Assembly: GCA_025998595.1 (NCBI GenBank)
Contig: BNWE01000022.1
Span: forward strand, 1-17,186
DNA: 17,186 nt
DNA from: Alphaproteobacteria bacterium
GTDB taxonomy: Bacteria; Pseudomonadota; Alphaproteobacteria; UBA3830
Direction: 5' to 3'
This document shows, piece after piece, positions 6,542 through 14,267 of the stretch (position 1 is the first letter of the stretch; each line of letters opens with the position of its first letter). The notes under the pieces are model-generated. The model saw only the letters and a program-made list of their open reading frames with translations, did no database searches and had not been told where the DNA came from. The position numbers and the translations under genes are program-made.

Positions 6542-8800
6542 TTAACCAAAGTTGCAGAATTGTCCATCAAAGCTCCCCATATCATCATAATCTCTTCTAT
6601 GTTCTCTGCTTGATGATCGCCTTGGGGAATCATTTCTCGGTTTTTTGTGTCTCTTCGTTTTCAAGTCCGCCATTCTGTCACGCAGCAAGTTAGCGATATT
6701 TTTGCTGAGATTCTCCGCATTGTCGTAGCAATCCATAATGGTATCGTAGGTAATATTACTCTTCAGTAACGCTTTTACCGCCTTAACATTTTTAGAGTTT
6801 ACGGCACGATGCAACGGAGTCTCCTCATTCATATCTGTAGCATTTGGATCTGCTCCATAATATAGCAAAATCTCTATTGCCTGCTTGCTTCCATATTCCA
6901 CAGCCATATGCAGCGGAGTATTGCCAGTTTTATCTTTTAGATTCAGATTTTTTCTATCGTTTGATAATGCCCCTATTTCATTTAGGTCATTGGTCAGCAC
7001 GGCAACATGCAACGGAGAAAAGCTATTGTCGTTTTCAAGATTTGCTGATATATCACGAGAAATCCTCTCGTCGTATTTGGTAGCTACGGAAGTATCATTG
7101 AATCTCAAATTTTCTCGTTTAAGTGAAGTATCTATATCTTCTTTTATTGTGCTTTGTATATTCATACACTTTGCGTACAAGTTAGAGAGATAATTAAATG
7201 TCCTATCGTCACTCTCATACTTGGCAACTGTGGAAATATTGCTACTTGTGAATCCAAATTTTTCCGGTCTAAGATCTTCTTTTTGCGTACCTTGCGCGTT
7301 CATACACTTTGCATACAAATTTTGGAGATATTTCAATATCCTTTCTATATCTTCTTTTTTCAGTACACCTTGTGCTTTCATATATCCTACGTGAAAAAAG
7401 GAGAGAGCGGTAGCTATATTGGAAATTATGAGTTCGGCCTCATGGTTACCAGCATGAAAAGTAAACTGACTATAGCGCCCTTCATCATTTTTCAAATTTC
7501 CCTGCTGTTTGGTTCTGTAAATTTCTTCGTTTTGTCTGTCTTCCACAAGATATGTGTTGTAGCCATCTGTTATGGGCGCTAATCCAGTCATCGTCAACAT
7601 CTCTTCACAATCTTCCCATATATTCTTGAGGTTTGTGCCAACTAGAATAAGAGAGGAATAGCATACGTAAATCGCCTTTGCTAGCTGTTCTTTGCTAAGT
7701 GTGTTTTTTATATCTACATTGCCATTTGAAAACACAAGATTGCCAAGTCCGGCATTAACAGCTGGCTTAAATGGCTCTAATGGTATTTTTAAGGCCAGAC
7801 TTCTTAAGTCATCTACACTAAATGTGTCTAACCATTTAACAATTTCTTTTGTGGCTTTGTCTATTTTTTCTTCGGCAAGCATTGGATAAAAAAATTTCAA
7901 AAGATCCGCGTTATCTGAATTCAATACCGGATATGCTGATTTACAAGCACTTAGATCTAACGATCCCAGTACCATATAATGATATGCATGCGTACTCTCA
8001 TGAAGAATTCTAAAGTCATCTCCTTCAAAAACACACTTTTTTAGGCGCAGAATTCTGTCTGCTTCCGAAAAGATATTTCCTTCTTCGTCATCGACTACAA
8101 CAGCAATATTATTAAAATCTTGCACGAATGCATGTTGCGTCGAGTTTAGTATGCCAACAGCCAACATCGACATAATCCTCTGAAAACCAGTATAGTTCTT
8201 CAATATCAGCAACAGCTGTTTTTCGAAACCAACATGATAGATTTCCTCCAACTCGCTCAAATCAAAAAGACAATCCTTTTCTCGTGTGCAAAGATCAATT
8301 ATTTTTGACTCCTGAATTGGCGTTAGCGAAAAACTATTGCACGAAGCATTATTCGTGGCTTTAATTATAGATCTCAATTTTTCCGCTCTGGCGCGGATAC
8401 ATTTGTCTTTTTCTTTTAATACTTCCTTATATTTCGTATTGAAGACTCGTTTTATATTGGACCATGACAGATCTATGCTGGGAATTCCTTTTTTTCCTTC
8501 TCCTACATTATATTCCTTAAACCCAAGCATTTTTCCGACACGGCATAATTCTGCAGCTGGAACAATAATCTCTTTTCGAATATCAGGAACCTGTTCATTT
8601 GGATAATTTTGTTTGTAAAATTCATTTGCCAATTTTTCGTATTTATTTACGGAAAAGGCTCTTCTGTGGATTGTCTTAACCGGAAGTAACTTAGCACAGA
8701 ATTGAGGCCTTCCATTTTTCTGAAAACTACTTGCCTCTGCTCCAAAACCAGTCACGAAAAACGCAACCAATAAGCAGTCTAATATCAAAAAACGCCTCAT
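6542..8800 (-). CDS. exported HExxH protein with C-terminal ankyrin repeats
   Basis: 752 residues. Residues 1-24 look like a signal peptide ending AEA-SS. A long domain follows with ILHESTHAYHYM (HExxH at 267-271) and, 130 residues on, CEEMLTMTG (Glu399/Glu400). HExxH with a distant E-E-x-x-T-x-T-G motif recalls zincin effectors such as peptidase family M91; that assignment is an inference. Residues ~491-531 and ~537-579 are two diverged copies of one unit (NLYAKCMN ... KED ... KYE/KYD). About three ankyrin repeats follow (NSFSPLHVAVLTND, GNTPLHMAVEYGSKQAIEILL, EETPLHRAVNSKNVKAVKALL; ~590-690). The tail is strongly basic (KRHKKPR, PRRSSSREHRRD). The ATG at 8800 has GGGGAAATG upstream. It lies just downstream of the prophage lysis genes, in the same direction, suggesting cargo acting on a host or competitor. 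Protease activity is unproven. Confidence 0.75.
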   Translation of the reverse strand: MRRFLILDCLLVAFFVTGFGAEASSFQKNGRPQFCAKLLPVKTIHRRAFSVNKYEKLANEFYKQNYPNEQVPDIRKEIIVPAAELCRVGKMLGFKEYNVGEGKKGIPSIDLSWSNIKRVFNTKYKEVLKEKDKCIRARAEKLRSIIKATNNASCNSFSLTPIQESKIIDLCTREKDCLFDLSELEEIYHVGFEKQLLLILKNYTGFQRIMSMLAVGILNSTQHAFVQDFNNIAVVVDDEEGNIFSEADRILRLKKCVFEGDDFRILHESTHAYHYMVLGSLDLSACKSAYPVLNSDNADLLKFFYPMLAEEKIDKATKEIVKWLDTFSVDDLRSLALKIPLEPFKPAVNAGLGNLVFSNGNVDIKNTLSKEQLAKAIYVCYSSLILVGTNLKNIWEDCEEMLTMTGLAPITDGYNTYLVEDRQNEEIYRTKQQGNLKNDEGRYSQFTFHAGNHEAELIISNIATALSFFHVGYMKAQGVLKKEDIERILKYLQNLYAKCMNAQGTQKEDLRPEKFGFTSSNISTVAKYESDDRTFNYLSNLYAKCMNIQSTIKEDIDTSLKRENLRFNDTSVATKYDERISRDISANLENDNSFSPLHVAVLTNDLNEIGALSNDRKNLNLKDKTGNTPLHMAVEYGSKQAIEILLYYGADPNATDMNEETPLHRAVNSKNVKAVKALLKSNITYDTIMDCYDNAENLSKNIANLLRDRMADLKTKRHKKPRNDSPRRSSSREHRRDYDDMGSFDGQFCNFG

Positions 8801-8910
8801 TTTTCATTTCCCCACATATGGTACTTTATTGTCGCAGAAATATATTAACATTTCGTTAAAATACGATTTTATTTTTGGGGCAAATGGCGATAAAAACGGC
8901 AATTTTCTAT

Positions 8911-9069
8911 TCACTCTTCTTCTTTAATCACAAGCTTTGAAATTCCAACAGCTGCGAGTCCAGCTTCGATAATTGCATCGATGTAATCTGGTGTGAAATA
9001 CATCACAGCAGCAGCAATAATTGCGATAGTTCCTTTCGTTTTTTCGCTCAAAATTAAGTCTTTTAGCAT
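8911..9069 (-). CDS. small hydrophobic phage protein, 52 residues (holin-like or similar)
   Basis: ATG at 9069 follows a very strong ribosome site (GAGGAGGAAAATC). The product starts MLKDLILSEKTKG, then has two hydrophobic stretches (TIAIIAAAVMYF and IIEAGLAAVGISKLVI) split by TPDYID, and ends KEEE. It directly follows the endolysin gene (11 bp apart). Small proteins of this kind occur in phage lysis regions; holin or accessory lysis function is inferred from place and hydrophobicity only. It is easily missed because of its length. Confidence 0.65.
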   Translation of the reverse strand: MLKDLILSEKTKGTIAIIAAAVMYFTPDYIDAIIEAGLAAVGISKLVIKEEE

Positions 9070-9080
9070 GATTTTCCTCC

Positions 9081-9572
9081 TCAATTATAAGCTCTATTGA
9101 GCCATCCGGTGATAAATCTTTGTTGTGATGGACTGATGTTTGCAATCAATCTATAATATCCGGCAGCCTCGGATTTCAGAGCGGCCAGCAGGTCGGTACT
9201 GTCAGCGCTGTTGATGGCCGTGAGCGTGATTTTCCCGACAATGCCATCTTCGACCACTGAAACTCCAGTGGATCGTAGTGCCCTCTGGATTAGTTTGTTT
9301 GCTTGTAGAATTCCAACATTTACAGCTAGATCAAATACTTTCAGTGCGACATGTTCGTCGTTGATTGATTCGTATTTTCCTTTCAACCAGAAGTCTACGA
9401 AATAAATCTGCCGAGCCTGATCTTGAGTCAGTTTTTTTATGTCCAGATGCGGATAGCTGCGCTTTGAAATGCCAAATTTGGTCTCTCCTCCAGCATCTGC
9501 CGAGTTATTAGAGTATCCGCCTTCGTGGCGCATAAGATACTCAAAAGCTTTCAAAAATTTACTTGAATACAT
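9081..9572 (-). CDS. phage endolysin, GH108-type N-acetylmuramidase
   Basis: 163 residues. The N-terminal motif HEGGYSNNSADAGGETKFGIS is that of glycoside hydrolase family 108; Glu17 in HEGGY is the expected catalytic acid. YPHLDIKKLTQDQARQIYFVDFW and the C-terminal helical part (VFDLAVNVGILQANKLIQRAL, ending GWLNRAYN) fit the family's usual length and its peptidoglycan-binding half. No signal peptide is visible, so it needs a holin or other exit route. The ATG at 9572 overlaps the stop of the D gene (TAATG) and has AAGGAGG at ideal spacing, so it is coupled to the tail operon. It appears intact. Confidence 0.9.
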   Translation of the reverse strand: MYSSKFLKAFEYLMRHEGGYSNNSADAGGETKFGISKRSYPHLDIKKLTQDQARQIYFVDFWLKGKYESINDEHVALKVFDLAVNVGILQANKLIQRALRSTGVSVVEDGIVGKITLTAINSADSTDLLAALKSEAAGYYRLIANISPSQQRFITGWLNRAYN

Positions 9573-9958
9573 TAATCCTCCTTATCGATTTTGTTTGAAC
9601 ATGTTATTGAGGTTGTAAATCCGCTTGAGCTCAGCGAATGTTGCACATGCGTGATGATCCAGTTGGTTGGAATTTTTTTCTTGAAACCAGATATAATAAT
9701 TGCCGATTTCGCAAATAATTCTGGCATTCCTCTAGTGCTGAAGTTAAACGTAAGATTTTCTTTCTGGATACGTTTTAGTTTTGCTTCGGCTGTTTTCTTT
9801 GCGGATTCTTCATCGTTTGCGATTTCTTTGATCTCATAGACAGGCTCTCCGTCTCCGGCTTTCACTTCTTGATATGTCGCGTTTTTCTTGTCATACCATT
9901 TTGTAACGACGGATCCGTAGCTCTCACATTCGCGGAATTCACATTTTTAGTTGGAAAC
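9572..9958 (-). CDS. D: phage late control / tail protein D, exon 2 (C-terminal part)
   Basis: This is the 3' exon of the baseplate hub-type protein D of P2-like phages. From about 9925 the frame gives SYGSVVTKWYDKKN and then YQEVKAGDGEPVYEIKE, NFSTRGMPELFAKSA, TNWIITHVQHSLSSSGFTTSI, the typical end of the family. Exon 2 starts at 9958, directly after the predicted intron end (TAACGAT). Its fourth codon is TAA (9949-9947), so even correctly spliced mRNA would carry a stop. Aligning from memory with D proteins, that codon falls at an ordinary residue between the two halves, so it looks like a later nonsense mutation. A short product from an internal GTG (9865) is conceivable but unlikely to work. 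Confidence 0.8.
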
Positions 9959-10003
9959 ATCGTTACCTAAGCCGGGAAGGTCGCCCCTCCCGACTCGGCT
10001 CCA

Positions 10004-10037
10004 AATCCGTACGTGAGACTTTCGCCTCATACGGCTC
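10004..10037 (-). ncRNA. group II intron domain V
   Basis: This 34-nt hairpin has the conserved AGC near its 5' side, a GAAA tetraloop within GGCGAAAGTC, and the complementary strand ACGTACGG. It is the catalytic core of the ribozyme, shows no obvious mismatch, and starts 20 nt after the maturase stop codon. Confidence 0.88.
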
Positions 10038-10056
10038 CTCAGTAATTTGGCATTTG

Positions 10057-11616
10057 TCATATGCATCTCCTTGCTAGATCATGTATCGAGAAGTTCTTCT
10101 TATAGGAACGTTTGCTCCAATATTGAAGATCTCCGTCGTATGGAGTTCTTGTACCCTGTATTTTCACGTGTCGCTCAATGTGGGTTTCACTGTGGTGAGC
10201 TATCCTACAGTTGTCAGGAATGGCAAAACGCCATGTGTCTCCCTTATATCCACGAAAATATTTACACTTAATCCACCTCAGGCCTTTGTTTGGATGTCTC
10301 CATCGAGCCCATTTCCAGAGTTTCTGAAACACATAGCAATCCATGCTGCTGAAGACTTTACTCGATACTCCGCTTCTGTAATAATTGCTCCATCCTTTAA
10401 TTACTGGATTTAGCACTTTTATTACTTCTTCTTGCGTACCCGCGGTTAAGCCTTTCAGTCTTTCATCGATTACCTTTCTGTGTCTTTTTTGTCCCTCTAG
10501 ACTTGGTTTTATAAGCGTTTTATATCCTTTTGCACGAGTTTTAGTTGGATACTGCCTTATGGAAAAGCCTAAGAAATCAAGTCCACCTTTGTTTTCATCT
10601 TTCGACTTTAACGTGTGGACTACGCGAGTTTTGGATTGGTTTAATGTCAATCCAACTTTCTTAAACCACTCTTCAACAAATTCCTTTGCTTTCAGAACGA
10701 TCTCTTCGCTCTCGTGAATGACCACAAAGTCGTCCGCGTAGAATACAATTGACATTGCATCTGCGGATTTATTGCGGCTAACTTTAGGAGCTTTCTTTTT
10801 CGAATATTGAAAAAGATCTTCACGCAGCGCTTTCTTAATTTCATATTCCAGTCCATGAAGCGCAATGTTGGCCAACAATGGAGAAATTACTCCTCCTTGC
10901 GGCGTTCCTGCCTTCGTTTTATGAAATACTTCGCCTTCCATAACTCCATTTCTCAACCATTTCTTGATTACTCGTCGTAATTTCGGGAATGTGTTGAGCT
11001 TTTTCAGTAATGCGACATGGTCTATATTGTCAAAGCAATCTGAGATATCAGCGTCTAGTACATAGGCGTTTTTATGTTTGATTGCGTTGAATATAGCTTG
11101 TATCGCATCCTGACATGATCTCGCTGGCCTAAAACCATAACTGTTTGGCGCAAATTTCGCTTCCCATTCAGGCTCTAAGACCAGCTTTACGAGAGCTTGC
11201 TTTGCTCGGTCTGCCATCGTAGGTATCCCGAGAGGGCGCTTCTCTGTTTTTCCGGGTTTCGGAATCCAGATGCGCCTCACCGGTTTACTTTTTTCGCTCA
11301 GATTCAACTTGTTAGCTAATTTCAGCCGTTGAGTCGGACTGAGCGATTTCACGCCATCAATTCCGGCAGTTTTCTTGCCTTTATTGATTTGCGTTACTCT
11401 TCTGACAGCGAGCAACTTCGCGCTCTTCGATTTTAAGAGCAACTTCTGAAGAGAATGAACCTTCTTCAAATCGTTGCTCTTTGAGGCTCGATATATTCGC
11501 TTTTGCAACTTAAAGACGTTACGTTCCAGCTTGCGCCAGTTGATATCATCCCACCTATACACAATCTTTTCAGATTGGCTCATATTTTTATTGCTACCCA
11601 CAATTATATCCTCCAA
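10057..11616 (-). CDS. ltrA: group II intron reverse transcriptase/maturase, C-terminal endonuclease domain missing
   Basis: Up to 519 residues; the better start may be ATG at 11583 (MSQSEKIVYRWDDINWRKLE). Reverse transcriptase blocks are all visible: RRIWIPKPGKTEKRPLGIPT, EAKFAPNSYGFRPARSCQDA, VLDADISDCFDNIDH, GTPQGGVISPLLANIALHGL, and the catalytic FYADD. The maturase (X) region follows, with WSNYYRSGVSSKVFSSMD and WKWARWRHPNKGLRW. The protein keeps the link segment (HIERHVKIQGTRTPYDGDLQYWSKR) but ends 15 residues later, where relatives carry a Cys/His HNH endonuclease. The copy may splice but probably cannot cut the second strand, limiting mobility. It aids splicing of its own intron RNA. 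Confidence 0.92.
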   Translation of the reverse strand: MEDIIVGSNKNMSQSEKIVYRWDDINWRKLERNVFKLQKRIYRASKSNDLKKVHSLQKLLLKSKSAKLLAVRRVTQINKGKKTAGIDGVKSLSPTQRLKLANKLNLSEKSKPVRRIWIPKPGKTEKRPLGIPTMADRAKQALVKLVLEPEWEAKFAPNSYGFRPARSCQDAIQAIFNAIKHKNAYVLDADISDCFDNIDHVALLKKLNTFPKLRRVIKKWLRNGVMEGEVFHKTKAGTPQGGVISPLLANIALHGLEYEIKKALREDLFQYSKKKAPKVSRNKSADAMSIVFYADDFVVIHESEEIVLKAKEFVEEWFKKVGLTLNQSKTRVVHTLKSKDENKGGLDFLGFSIRQYPTKTRAKGYKTLIKPSLEGQKRHRKVIDERLKGLTAGTQEEVIKVLNPVIKGWSNYYRSGVSSKVFSSMDCYVFQKLWKWARWRHPNKGLRWIKCKYFRGYKGDTWRFAIPDNCRIAHHSETHIERHVKIQGTRTPYDGDLQYWSKRSYKKNFSIHDLARRCI

Positions 11617-12123
11617 ATTACCGTGTCCACGTCAGCTTATCCTGCGCATTACCACAGGCTTTTGCTTCTTGGACAATCCCTCCGTTGCAAGGCTTGCGGC
11701 TGGCTACCTGCTCGACTTGTGGATTTCTCCTCAAATTCGAGAGCGCTTGCAACGGTTACTCCGTTCCATAGTTCCGTTTCACGTTGGACTTAGGTCTCTG
11801 CTGTCTGCCGGAGGCGTAAGAGCATCAGACTAACCATAAGCACTGCTAGTCCACTATTTGCCTCAATATGCACGTATCAACTCATTTCGCGCATCCAATA
11901 TTTACGACAGTTCCAACACAGATTCCTCGCGTAACCATATCCAGCTCTGTTCGAAGGGATTTGCCACTGAGTTAGGCATTACCTCCTTTTGTCCCATGCT
12001 TGCACTTAGAACATTGCCAAGCTTTCTCAGTGTGGGACACACTTTCACCCCGATGCCTGGGGGAGCGGAATTTAACCGCTACAAAACTACAGTTCTGCCT
12101 CATATTTGAGGCTCGGATCGCAC
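11617..12123 (-). ncRNA. group II intron 5' structured RNA (domains I-III region), no gene
   Basis: About 500 nt between the intron start and the maturase gene. There is no credible protein in either direction, and the open frames seen on the plus strand lack family features. Its position and length fit the ribozyme domain I-III scaffold including the exon-binding sites. I have not folded it. Confidence 0.7.
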
Positions 12124-12714
12124 GCTTATATATATTGTACGCGATGGCAAAACAAGTCCTGAAACCGACAAAGTTCGCATATCCGGCGCAAACACCAGAA
12201 ATCCGTTGGACGGTTTTGCGACAGCTCCGTATTGTCCAGCCAATCGTGTCAGTAAATTCAAGCTGCTTTCGCCAAATTGCTCGATATTATCAAGTTTGAT
12301 ATTTGCAAACTCCTGCGCAACTGCTGGTTTCAGCCCTTGAGACGCTGCAATTTTATTCACCAGTTCACCAATGGTTCCTCCAAAAGACTCTGATATTTGA
12401 GATCGTAGAGAATTGTTGATGGCGTGTGCTCGAATATGCATTACTTGCCGTGGTCCTTCAACTGAAACTTCTTTCAGGAAATAATCGCCAATTTTTATGA
12501 TTCCGGTTTCTTTATAACCAAGCGAAACTTCGATTTTTGCTCCAGATTGAGGCAACGCGATAGCGTCGTCGAAGTCATCAAGGACAATTTCGCAGGAATC
12601 GCTTTTAAATCCAGCTTCGTCGTTGGTCGAGATAGAAATCAGGCGTTTTTTGATTGTCTCCGTTGAGTCAGATCCGTTGATCCTTACCAAAAAATCTGGT
12701 GCCATCAATCCCAT
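12124..12714 (-). CDS. D: phage late control / tail protein D, exon 1 (N-terminal part)
   Basis: 197 codons. MGLMAPDFLVRINGSD, SCEIVLDDFDDAIALPQSGAK, EVSLGYKETG, SVEGPRQVMHIRAHA and LLTRLAGQYGAVAKPSNGFLVF match the N-terminal two thirds of P2-like protein D, a hub component joining tube and baseplate. The exon ends at the AGC codon (12126-12124), where the group II intron begins. Without splicing the frame runs eight codons into the intron and stops at 12100. The ATG at 12714 overlaps the end of gene X by 10 bp and follows GAGAGG, so X and D are coupled. Confidence 0.85.
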
Positions 12715-13153
12715 AAGCGCACCTCTCGATTAATTTGCTGTTTTTCAAGCACCGGAAGCTTGATTTGCACACCTCTTGGTAGAACATAATCGAATTTCAC
12801 CACACGGTCGTTTCATAAAATTTTAGATATACATCTAGTTGAGATTTGAGCAATTTTAAGCTTTGGTGTCTCATGCTGTGGGCTCGCATGACATAAAAAT
12901 GCACAAAAAAGTGGCAGAAAAAACGATCAAGTGCTATGTTTTTTACGATTTAATGCACTTTGAGTCCTATGATAGATCAAGTGAATTGCTTGAAATATCA
13001 ACAAAAAGAATTATTTAAAATTTTATGAAACGGCCGTGATTTCACCAGATGCGGATTGGCTTGCAACACCTGATGCACAGCGTCTGATGTGCCGTAATAT
13101 TTCCAGCAGATGTGATCTAAAACATCGTTATCTTTGGTTGTATAAATCACCAT
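12705..13153 (-). pseudogene. X: phage tail protein X, interrupted by a MITE-like element
   Basis: ATG at 13153 starts MVIYTTKDNDVLDHICWKYYG, then VLQANPHLVK, where an insertion begins. Removing 236 bp plus one 9-bp duplicate restores an unbroken frame, FDYVLPRGVQIKLPVLEK ... REVRLWD, ending at TGA 12707-12705. The restored protein has 67 residues, the normal size, with the LPRGVxIxLP and RLWD ends typical of the P2 X family (LysM-like, baseplate assembly). As it stands translation reads about a dozen codons into the element and stops, losing the second half. It overlaps U upstream (ATGGTGA) and D downstream. Confidence 0.88.
12803..13038. mobile_element. 236-bp MITE-like element with 9-bp target duplication
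   Basis: The ends are inverted repeats: CACGGTCGTTTCATAAAAT (12803 on) against CACGGCCGTTTCATAAAAT (complement of the 13038 end). They extend to about 27 bp with two mismatches. The 9-mer ATTTCACCA flanks both sides exactly (12794-12802 and 13039-13047). There is no coding capacity inside, so it must be moved by a transposase elsewhere. A 9-bp duplication narrows the source family but I do not recognise the repeat. Removal exactly restores gene X. Confidence 0.92.
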
Positions 13154-13587
13154 TTAATCAATCTCTCCAATAAATTGCTGGCAACGTTCAAAAATCCGGA
13201 TAAAGTTTCAGTGCTTTCTTCGGATGTGCGCTCTAAACTGATAGAAAATTCGATTTTTCGTGGCGTGCCGTCCGGTTTGAAATGGCTTTGAGTTTCGCTG
13301 ATATTTGAGATGACAAACGCCCCCAAAACGTCGCCTGCGTCCGTAATCAAAACATGAGGATGACTCGCCAGTGCAGAGCTTCGCAGATTGTCTATGGTTT
13401 TGTAATTTCCTGTGAAATCAGGATAAAACACGCCATCGATGTCGATTTTGTCACCACTAATTCCGAGTCGTTGAAAGTATGGCAGCTCTCCAATGCGATC
13501 GATTTTTGCGTTATTGTAGTCCGTCGACCGCTTGAAGCCCTGATTGGCAGCCGTTCGAATGGAAAATTTGAAATCTCCAAGTATCAT
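13147..13587 (-). CDS. U: phage tail protein U (P2 gpU family)
   Basis: 146 residues: MILGDFKFSIRTAANQGFKRSTDY, RLGISGDKIDIDGVFYPDFTG, ALASHPHVLITDAGDVLGAFVI, PRKIEFSISLER. These match gpU, the tail terminator/tail-length family of P2-like phages. It lies between tape measure and X, the usual order, separated from T by 2 bp and overlapping X at its end. No damage is visible. The start ATG at 13587 comes just after the T stop. Confidence 0.88.
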   Translation of the reverse strand: MILGDFKFSIRTAANQGFKRSTDYNNAKIDRIGELPYFQRLGISGDKIDIDGVFYPDFTGNYKTIDNLRSSALASHPHVLITDAGDVLGAFVISNISETQSHFKPDGTPRKIEFSISLERTSEESTETLSGFLNVASNLLERLIKW

Positions 13588-13589
13588 AT

Positions 13590-14267
13590 TTATGGCACCT
13601 CGCCGATCGGGTCATACAAAAACGCTCCGGAAAATTCCTTCATTTTTTCCGAAACTGAATTTGCAATTGACGTTGGATTCTGGTCAGGAGTTGTTGTCAC
13701 ATTTATGTTTATGTTATTCGTCTGGTTTTTGCTTACATTCGCCTTTGAAATTTGAGGTAATTTCAGTGGTTCAGCTTTCCGTTTTTTATCAGAGGAGCTG
13801 AACAGACTGCCAATCCATGATTTCGTGGGCTCAAGTGCAGAACCGTCGTTTGTCTTTGAAGTTTGATGGGTTTCTTTTGTGTCTGGAGTTTTTTTCTCTT
13901 CTGATGAGCTGAATAAACTTCCAATGCCAGATTTTATTGCATTAAACGGAGACAAGATTTTATCGAAAATTCCTGTCGCGAAATTTGAGAATTTTTCCCA
14001 AATCGGTTTGATGCTATCCCAGATTGTAGTGAAAAACGCCTTCACTTTTTCCCAGTTCGCGATGATGAGCGTTGCACCAACTGCAAGCGCTGTTATTGCG
14101 GCTCCAATTGGATTTGCTGCCACAACCGCAGTTAGAGCTCGAAACGCAGTGGTTACGGTAGGTAAAACAGTTCCAGCAGCCAAAAGTTTCGTTTGGAGTA
14201 TCGCAAAAGCAACTTGAATTCCATTAATCACAGCACTTGCGCTCAAAAGTGCGAGCCGCACTGGCAA
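13590..14267 (-). pseudogene. T: tail tape measure protein, C-terminal fragment
   Basis: The third piece of the tape measure gene. It opens with LPVRLALLSASAVINGIQVAFAILQ, a hydrophobic stretch followed by TTAFRALTAVVAANPIGAAITALAVGATLII, then AFFTTIWDSIKPIWEKFSNFATGIFDKI, all typical of tape measure C-termini. Two SSxxKK-rich linkers contain near-repeats (IGSLFSSSEEKKTPDTK and IGSLFSSSDKKRKAEPL). The C-terminus ends at TAA 13592-13590 just before U. It has no ribosome site and its frame differs from that of the middle fragment because a palindromic element sits at the junction (14276-14294). The protein would not be made as one chain. Confidence 0.8.

Larger units (their letters stand above)
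9959..12123 (-). mobile_element. group II intron, 2165 nt, inserted in phage gene D
   Basis: The 5' end reads GTGCGATCCGAGCCTC (from 12123), a standard group II start. Domain V is clear at 10037-10004: GAGCCGTATGAGGCGAAAG with the paired strand CTCACGTACGG. Domain VI follows as a hairpin of GCCGAGTCGGGAGG with CCTTCCCGGCTTAGG, then TAACGAT at the 3' end (9959). Joining the flanks restores the D reading frame on a codon boundary. The encoded maturase lies in the expected domain IV position. The intron is on the same strand as its host gene, as needed for splicing. Confidence 0.88.

Noticed and set aside
6442..6633. 63-codon minus-strand ORF between the ankyrin gene and the hypothetical gene
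   Set aside because: It overlaps the ankyrin gene end out of frame and the next gene start, and has no family features or good ribosome site.
10081..10717. Plus-strand ORFs of about 110 codons within the intron
   Set aside because: They are antisense to the reverse transcriptase and have no recognisable features.
11474..12299. Plus-strand ORFs of 80-119 codons in the intron 5' part
   Set aside because: This is the ribozyme scaffold region; overlapping frames with odd composition and no family motifs are expected by chance from structured RNA.
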